From Lumbricus rubellus (Eukaryota; Annelida; Clitellata; Crassiclitellata; Lumbricidae): DNA of 64,000 nt. Within the stretch, counting starts at the first letter, position 1. The number at the start of each line of letters is the position of its first letter. Below are positions 53,657 to 64,000 of this stretch, piece by piece. Below the pieces are notes generated by a model. That model was given only the letters and a program-made list of their open reading frames with translations. It had not been told where the DNA came from and did not search any database. The stretch is taken from assembly GCA_945859605.1 (NCBI GenBank), contig OX243811.1:62942131-63006130 (forward strand), written 5' to 3'. The translations under genes and the position numbers were made by a program.

Positions 53657-54045
53657 ACTCAATGGAACGCCGCATTTCTTTACGCTTGCCTGATTAGCTG
53701 CTGTGCTTGAGCTGCTTCGCCTAATGATGCATTCCAATGGCGCTGTGCGCATCGGATGATTACGCTTGCGGTGGGAGGTATAGGAGAGAATCTCGTGTAT
53801 TTTATGTAGATATGTTCAGACTATTTTCGAGGAGACTGTTCACATTCCAAACGGAGCAAAAATCGTCAAAAGTGTTTTTTCTTTCACTCTCTTTATATAT
53901 ATTCCCCAGTGAGTCATTGTGGTTGAATGAGTAAATAATTATCTGTAATTTAATTCATTTTAATAATGTGTTGTAGTAATCTAGACTTAGCCTACGCTTG
54001 AGTCCCACCGCATTCCATCGTCAAAGGCAGAGTGGAGCTTCTGCT

Positions 54046-54346
54046 CAGGGGCGGATCCAGGAGGACCATGCCCCCCATTTAGAAATGCCCATGTATCGTG
54101 GCCCTCTATTTGGTTTCAGCAAGCTTAATATTTGGTATATTTTGAAGGATTTGGACTTAATGACTAAAAAAAAGGTCATCAACTTTTTTGGCGGATGAAA
54201 TGGTATGATTTTCCGGAAAATTTGGCCAGATGACTAGAAAAAAGGTCATCAACTTTTTTGGTGGATACGATTTGTTTTCCCAGACCCAAGGTCAAGAATT
54301 TTTTGCCCCCCCCCCCCCCCGTCCAAAGTTTCTGTATCCGCCCTTG
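54046..54346. mobile_element. hAT-type MITE, copy 4
   Basis: 301 bp, termini CAGGGGCGGATCCAGG and GTATCCGCCCTTG, perfect 8-bp duplication CTTCTGCT (54038-54045 and 54347-54354). Two internal copies of AAAGGTCATCAACTTTTTTG and a C-run near 54306-54320. Confidence 0.93.
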
Positions 54347-54674
54347 CTTCTGCTTGGCTTGATGTGTTGTTGCCATGTATAATTGTATACGTGTGAACGT
54401 TGTGCATTGTGTAAATTTTCTTCAATGGTGTATGGGATTCCGATTTTCACATTCGTTGTAATTAATTCGCCAGGATTAAACTCATGTAAAAAGTCTTCTT
54501 CAGAGTTTCAATTGCCATTTCACTGGTGATGAGTATTATAGGAGCATTACTTAAATCAAGTTAAATACATAGCGAAAAGGATAAAGAAGAGAAATGATGC
54601 TGAAAATTATTAAAAATACAAATGCGCAAGCTTATTGAATGAACAATTGAACTTATACACTAAGTATTTGTTCG

Positions 54675-54924
54675 CAGGGGCGGATCCAGGAGGCAAATCC
54701 GGCCACGGCTCCCATTGAGAAATTTGCACATTTGTCACCAGCTATTCTGGTGGACAAAATTGATGGGCCCCACCCTCATAAGATTCGTGCAAGCTTCAAT
54801 ATCAATGCAGCGACGGATAAAATGGTATTTTTCCCGACATTACGACCAAACGAAAAAGTCATCAGAAATTTAGGCCAAAGACCAAAATTGGGCCCCCCCT
54901 CGAAAATTTATGTATCCGCCCCCG
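54675..54924. mobile_element. hAT-type MITE, copy 5
   Basis: 250 bp, termini CAGGGGCGGATCCAGG and GTATCCGCCCCCG. Flanks TTTGTTCG and CTTGTACG match at six of eight positions, an older insertion than copy 4. Confidence 0.8.
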
Positions 54925-54932
54925 CTTGTACG

Positions 54933-55470
54933 TTATAAGATGAGGTGACAACATTCCGAAGGCACGCACACACGAGTCCGATGGAACGACGCATTATCAA
55001 AACCGTACGAGAGGTCGGCTGTAGCGGATGGCCTTTCAGTTAGTATGTGCAGGTGAACCATGCGTATTTTTAGGGTCTGTATATAACCGGTATATCTGTA
55101 GCTGCTTGGGCTATATAAACACAAGGAGCAGAGGCCTGCTGCTGCTGATGCTGATGCTGGCGTGCACTGCAGTCGATGGATGGAGCTGGTACGGAGGATG
55201 GCAAGAGGTAGTGGGCCTATTTGACTGAAGCAAAGTGTAGGTTAATGGCATCTTAGAGGAGTTACCGAGCCTTCCCTTCAGGTAAGGTTGTAAACAGAAG
55301 TCTTTTATATTACTACGCGGATTGAACAGAATGCATCGTTTTAACTCTATTTCAAACTCATCTCTCCTCTCATCACTTTAATTCGTCTTCTCTAACTTTA
55401 CTTTAACCCTCTGATTACCGTCTTCTCAGATCCTCTCCATTTCCATCTCCAACTCCTTTACTCCTCCCAT
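54933..55470. other. No gene recognised
   Basis: Short frames, including a plus-strand one at 55028-55228 without recognisable features. Confidence 0.4.
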
Positions 55471-55477
55471 TACTCCA

Positions 55478-55553
55478 ATTCACATTCCTCCTCCTCCTCC
55501 TCCTCCTCCTCCTCCTTCTCCTCCTCCTCCTCCTCCTCCTCCTCCTCCTCCTT
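55478..55553. repeat. (CCT)n microsatellite
   Basis: About 24 CCT units; pyrimidine-rich sequence continues to 55800. Confidence 0.95.
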
Positions 55554-55969
55554 GGTATTCACCTTATCCTGCTCCTCCACCATTCTTCTTCTTATTTTTC
55601 TTCATCCCTTCCTCTCCCCATGATTCTACTTCCCTCTCTTCCCTTCCCATTCGCTAGCCTATATGTATCATCTCCTTCCATTCTCCATCAACTTCTTTCC
55701 TCCCTCATCCACAGTCCACCTATTTCATAGGCCTATCTTTCTTCTCTTCCCTTCCTCCTACGACACTTCTCTCCATAAGCGACCAACCCATGCATGGTCT
55801 GAATATGCAGATGGTAAAAATCATGGTATACAGCTGGGTCAATGAGAGAAATTCAGAACAGTCACCTGCAGTCCATAAGCTATCTTCAGGCTTTATAAGA
55901 AACCATTTCTCAGGTACAACTTTAAATAGTGAAAGTGCATAATATAGGCCTATATTTATTTGTGCACAT

Positions 55970-55971
<2 letters not shown>

Positions 55972-56028
<57 letters not shown>

Positions 56029-56071
56029 ATTGTGTGTACTTATGTGTGTACGTATTAGTGTGTGTGTGTGT

Positions 56072-56114
<43 letters not shown>

Positions 56115-56152
56115 TGTGTGTGTATGTCTGTGTGCGTGTGTGTGTGTGTGTG
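55972..56152. repeat. Compound (TA)n(TG)n microsatellite
   Basis: (TA)n at 55972-56011 followed by interrupted (TG)n. Confidence 0.95.
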
Positions 56153-56302
56153 ATGTATATCTTGTATTTCTTGTTCGCTCGCCTATCTTTGTTTGAATCA
56201 TTTTCTGTTTGCGTCAGCTTTTTCGGAGACTATGTTGCTACTGGCGTTCCTCTTAAGTCCAACGATTGGCTGCGAGTGTAAACAACAGCGTCAATTATTA
56301 TA

Positions 56303-57095
56303 CATGTGTCCGGTTAAAAAGTAGCCCCCACAAAAAAGTGTCATAACTCGGTCAAAACGTTTGGGATTTGTCTGAAATTTCAAACACAGCAACAGCGGCC
56401 ATATTTACACGAGATTCTAAAACCGATTAGAAATATACGTGAGTTTGTCAAATTTATAAGTGTTTGCGTTGGAGCACCGACAAATTGAACTTTCCAACAT
56501 GGAAAACTTGAAAAGAAGTGAAATTCAGCTAAATATGCTGTTCAAAATGTCCATCTTGTTCACGGACACACGACCGTAGATTAGACGCTACTGTTTGATG
56601 GTCCTGTCGATGATCACCTGGTTAAACAACTGCCAATCTTCAAACCGACGCGCCCTACGCCCTGCGGTTATCGATGTCATGAATACGCGTGAACAAAAAA
56701 CGCGCTCCCCCAGTACATGTACTCCGGATCAATCATCAAAGTCTGGACTGCTGGACGGCCACCAGCTGCAAGATATGAAGCCGAGTGTCTCCCGGGATAG
56801 CTATTAACCTACTACGTCTATACGATCGTGTGTCCGAGAACAAGAAACACTTTTTTGGCACCATAATAGCTGAGTTTCACTTCCTTTCAGGTTTTCCATG
56901 TTGGAAAGTTCAATTTGTCGGTGCTCCAACGCAAACGCTCATAAATTTGACACACTCGCGAATATCTCTAATCGCTTTTGGACTCTCGTGTAAGTATGGT
57001 CACTGTTGCTGTGTCTAAACTTTCAGACAAATCTCAAAAGATTTGACCGAGTTATGACACTTTTTGTGGGGGCTACTTTTTAACCGGACACAGTG
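56303..57095. mobile_element. Mariner-type element D (long-TIR MITE)
   Basis: 793 bp, termini CATGTGTCCGGTTAAAAAG and CTTTTTAACCGGACACAGTG with flanking TA, inverted repeats of about 220 bp (for example AATTGAACTTTCCAACATGG and complement near 56890). Ends resemble element C at 32849 over TGTGTCCGG. No transposase motif recognised. Confidence 0.87.
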
Positions 57096-57236
57096 TAGAT
57101 GTTCTTCATTTACAGATCAAAAGTCGTTTAATTGCCAGTGTGATAAACATATTTGAAAGGAACATTAAGCAATAACTTAGAATGGTTGATCTTTAGGCCT
57201 ATAGAAGAAACAGAACCCCAGATGTGGGTGTGGAGT

Positions 57237-57465
57237 GGGTGTGTGTGTGTGGGCGTGTGGATGTGTGAGAGAGACAGATAGACAAACAAACAAATAAACA
57301 AACAGACAGACAGACGGATGTATGGACGTATGGACGTATGGATGGATGGATGGATGGATGGATGGATGGATGGATGGATGGATGGAAGTATGGATGGAAG
57401 GACGGATGGATGGAAGGATGGACGAACGAACGAACGAACGGACGAACGGACAGACAGACAGGTAG
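57237..57465. repeat. Compound tetranucleotide repeats
   Basis: GTGT, ACAA/ACAG, then (GGAT)n around 57335-57385, then (ACGA)n and (ACAG)n. Confidence 0.9.
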
Positions 57466-57879
57466 ATGGACAGAGTGAAATAGTGTGGTAGACCTTTGCG
57501 CTTGAATAAAATTTGGGAAAACTGTAATAAAATGGAATGCAGGCTGAAACGGTCAAAGCAAAAAGGTCAATGAGCTGGAATAGTTTGGTATCCGATTCGC
57601 TTAAGAGTTCAGCTGTATTATCCCTCAGGTTTCGTTTGTTAGTTCATATTTTGCTGGCTGATAATAGTTTGGGTTTCAAGTATCGCTTTCTAGAAACACG
57701 AGTTCCGTTGGCATTCTTATAAGAGTAGGCTAACTGCTGTCGAAAGACTGTTAGGTTACACGCGTTCGGGCCAATGACCCACAAAAGCAAAACCATCGAT
57801 TTGAGTCTGAATCACTGGTAGGAATACCTCGGAAACACTTTCCAGCACTAAGTAGACAGTAGTTTTCAACCCGGCCATG

Positions 57880-57965
57880 CATGTGGCGCAATAATATGTC
57901 TTCTGCCTTCGGATGTTGTTGTAGGTTCAAGTCCCATGATTAGGGTCGACGTGGCTGAGACCGAT
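57880..57965 (+). repeat. tRNA-like SINE candidate
   Basis: B-box-like GGTTCAAGTCCC at about 57931 with a weak A-box-like segment upstream. Not matched to another copy. Confidence 0.3.
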
Positions 57966-58542
57966 TGAAGTCACAACATGTTGTTGTGCATGCACTGCAA
58001 CACTCCATGGTGCACTCCTTGGTGTTGGTAGACATAATGAACAATAATGCTGTTATTATATATGTTGGAATCTTAATGTTGTAGCCTATGCTCTGGTTTG
58101 ACGATGTGTATTAAGCTTGTAGATTCTCAGCGTGCGTCAGACTTCACTGCGTTCCAGTTCGCATAAACAAGCGCAAATATATATCTTCTAATGCAACTGT
58201 AGGCAACATGTGCGATAGCTATGAAGTGGAAAGGCAATTTTCATACAGAACTCTTCCTATACTCATAGCCATCCTTATCTTTCTTCTCTGTTTCCTACTT
58301 CTGTTCTTCTCCTAATTCTCTTCCACCTTCCTCCTCTCTCCTCCTTCACCTATAATCTAACTCCTTCACCTTGTTTCATCCTCCTGCACGCTTTCCTCCT
58401 CCTCATCTTCCGCTTTCTTTCTCTCCCTCCTCTCTCCCTCCTCCTTTTCGTCCTTCTCCTTTTTCTCCTCATCTTCCTATGATCCTACTCAGTAGTACAA
58501 ATAGGGATATTTAAACCTCAATTGTCACGTGACCAGTGACGT

Positions 58543-58660
58543 CATGGGCCAGGTCCCAAACCAGGCGATGGGCCAGGTCCCAAACCAGGTGATGGGCCAG
58601 GTCCCAAACCAGTTGATGGGCCAGGTCCCAAACCAGTTGATGGGCCAGGTCCCAAACCAG
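58543..58660. repeat. 24-bp tandem repeat near the element's left end
   Basis: Five units of GATGGGCCAGGTCCCAAACC plus AGTT/AGGT, about 55 bp inside the terminus. Confidence 0.93.
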
Positions 58661-58849
58661 AATATTTTTACACACGGCTGTTTTTGAAACAGGGTCCTGA
58701 GATGCTGCTTTGAAGTGACTAATGAATAGGGATTAGGTCTTTGATCTTTTCAAAAGAGGCTGAGGCTGGCCAGGGGTGCCCCGCCCGCCCCACCCCGGGA
58801 CCGGGAACGCGTCATCGATAGCGGCGCCGGGAATGCTGGGCATGATCAT

Positions 58850-59090
58850 AAATTATTCTAATAAATTATGATATTATGCTAATTACCTATTATGCACTGG
58901 ATTCCACGCTATCCCAGGAAACGACGACCAATCGGAGGGCGCGGCGCTCCCCCAGGAAACGGCGACCAATCGGAGTGCGCGGAGCTATCCAAGGAACCCG
59001 CAAGCAGCCGGTACCTGTCATTAATCTAATAAATTATAATATTATGCTAATTAACTATTATGCACTGGCTTCCACGCTATGTGCAGGAAA
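58850..59090 (+). repeat. Subterminal block shared with the giant inverted repeat
   Basis: Two successive copies of ATTATGCTAATTA.CTATTATG, CACTGG.TTCCACGCTAT and GGAAACG.CGACCAATCGG. The same order occurs at 2829-2935 and, mirrored, at 9423-9529, with roughly one difference in seven bases by eye. Confidence 0.85.
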
Positions 59091-59611
59091 TAGCATTCGA
59101 CCAAAGGTAGAATTCGAACCAGCATTCTCAGCATCCAAGGGTTAGGCCTTCTCTCCTTCTATCCTTCTCTTCTTCTGCCTCTGTATCTCTCTATACCTAC
59201 AAAGACGTGGGCGTCATTCATGCATCGCACGAATACAATGAATTCTCCAGCTTCAAAGAAACGTCCAACACAGCCTCTATTATTTACCTTCTCTCATCAG
59301 CCTTTACACATCAGAGCATAATACGCGCTTTCGTGTTATTGTAAGGAAGTTGAGATTAGCCGGCAGCATCCGGACATCTGTCGCGGGCAAACGTGGACTT
59401 GTCCAATTTCGTCTGGAATTGTCTAAGGCTTTGAAGTATAGTGGAGTTACATAGAAACCATCCACCCACTCATATGCCCAAACTTGTCCAGACTCGTTAT
59501 AAATTACTCACACATGCAAAGACAGACACACAAACACACGAAGTGAGTAATTATCAGACAAACTTCTTGCACAACCAAGCCATAGTGTTATGACATGCCC
59601 CTCGCATCTTC

Positions 59612-59645
59612 TATATAAAAAGCCTCATCAGACAAGCCCTCAATA
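59612..59645 (+). promoter_or_regulatory. TATA box of the polymerase gene
   Basis: TATATAAAAAG at 59612, with start-like TCAGAC / CTCAATA sequence 17-30 bp downstream and the start codon at 59759. A compact core promoter; no ATG intervenes between the predicted start of transcription and 59759. Confidence 0.6.
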
Positions 59646-59758
59646 TCATCTTTTCCGAGCTACAGACGCAGATCTACAGGTGCTTCCGATATCGAGTCTA
59701 CATCCGAAGTCTTTCTACAGCCAACAGACGAGCTCCAGAGCGAACAACCATCATCGCT

Positions 59759-64000
<4,242 letters not shown>

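Noticed and set aside
59095..59150. Possible tRNA gene on the minus strand (B-box-like GGTTCGAATTC)
   Set aside because: No acceptor-stem pairing or A box that I could fold; at best a degraded tRNA-like fragment in the subterminal region.

Overview
The window looks like a draft scaffold from a large, intron-rich, repeat-laden marine invertebrate genome, most likely a non-vertebrate deuterostome such as an echinoderm. The reasons are spliced animal genes (a peptide GPCR, a Ly6 protein, a matrilin-like vWA/EGF protein), very many MITEs and SINE-like repeats, long microsatellites, a strong excess of the palindrome TAGGCCTA, and a 200-N gap at 49186-49385. The phylum is an inference; no gene here fixes it.

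Layout. 1-803 (minus): amino-terminal two thirds of a bombesin/CCHamide-type peptide GPCR, cut by the window edge. 2361-9997: a 7.6-kb element that is almost entirely one inverted repeat (arms of about 3.71 kb, identical wherever compared), starting 5'-AGTAG and flanked by a perfect 6-bp duplication CTCGTT. 10789-11900 (minus): last two exons of a Ly6/uPAR-fold gene. 13970-30811 (minus): a 15-exon gene for a secreted protein of 1304 aa with signal peptide, six vWA domains and three EGF domains. The whole frame closes, with every exon junction phase-consistent. Its introns hold two mariner-like elements, SINEs, minisatellites and triplet arrays. 30.9-31.9 kb: a 5'-truncated non-LTR retrotransposon. 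32-51 kb: mostly gene-poor, with mariner and hAT-type MITEs, retroelement remnants, a broken THAP domain and one small possible gene. 51181-53656 (plus): three exons of a caspase/legumain-fold protein whose catalytic cysteine position is serine. 54-58.5 kb: MITEs and simple repeats. 58491-64000 (plus): left end of a Polinton/Maverick-like element with a TATA promoter and a six-exon protein-primed DNA polymerase B gene running off the window.

The most interesting point links the two ends. The palindromic element (2367-9991) and the polymerase-bearing element (58491 onward) both start AGTAG and share a diverged subterminal block (about 2829-2935 against 58868-58999). The 6-bp target duplication and 5'-AG start are Polinton hallmarks. 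My reading is that the palindrome is a non-autonomous fold-back relative of the polymerase-coding element, consisting of hugely expanded terminal inverted repeats with no Polinton gene left.

All annotation was done by eye from the sequence. Exon borders rest on GT/AG signals and phase continuity, and family names on motif recognition. No database search was possible.
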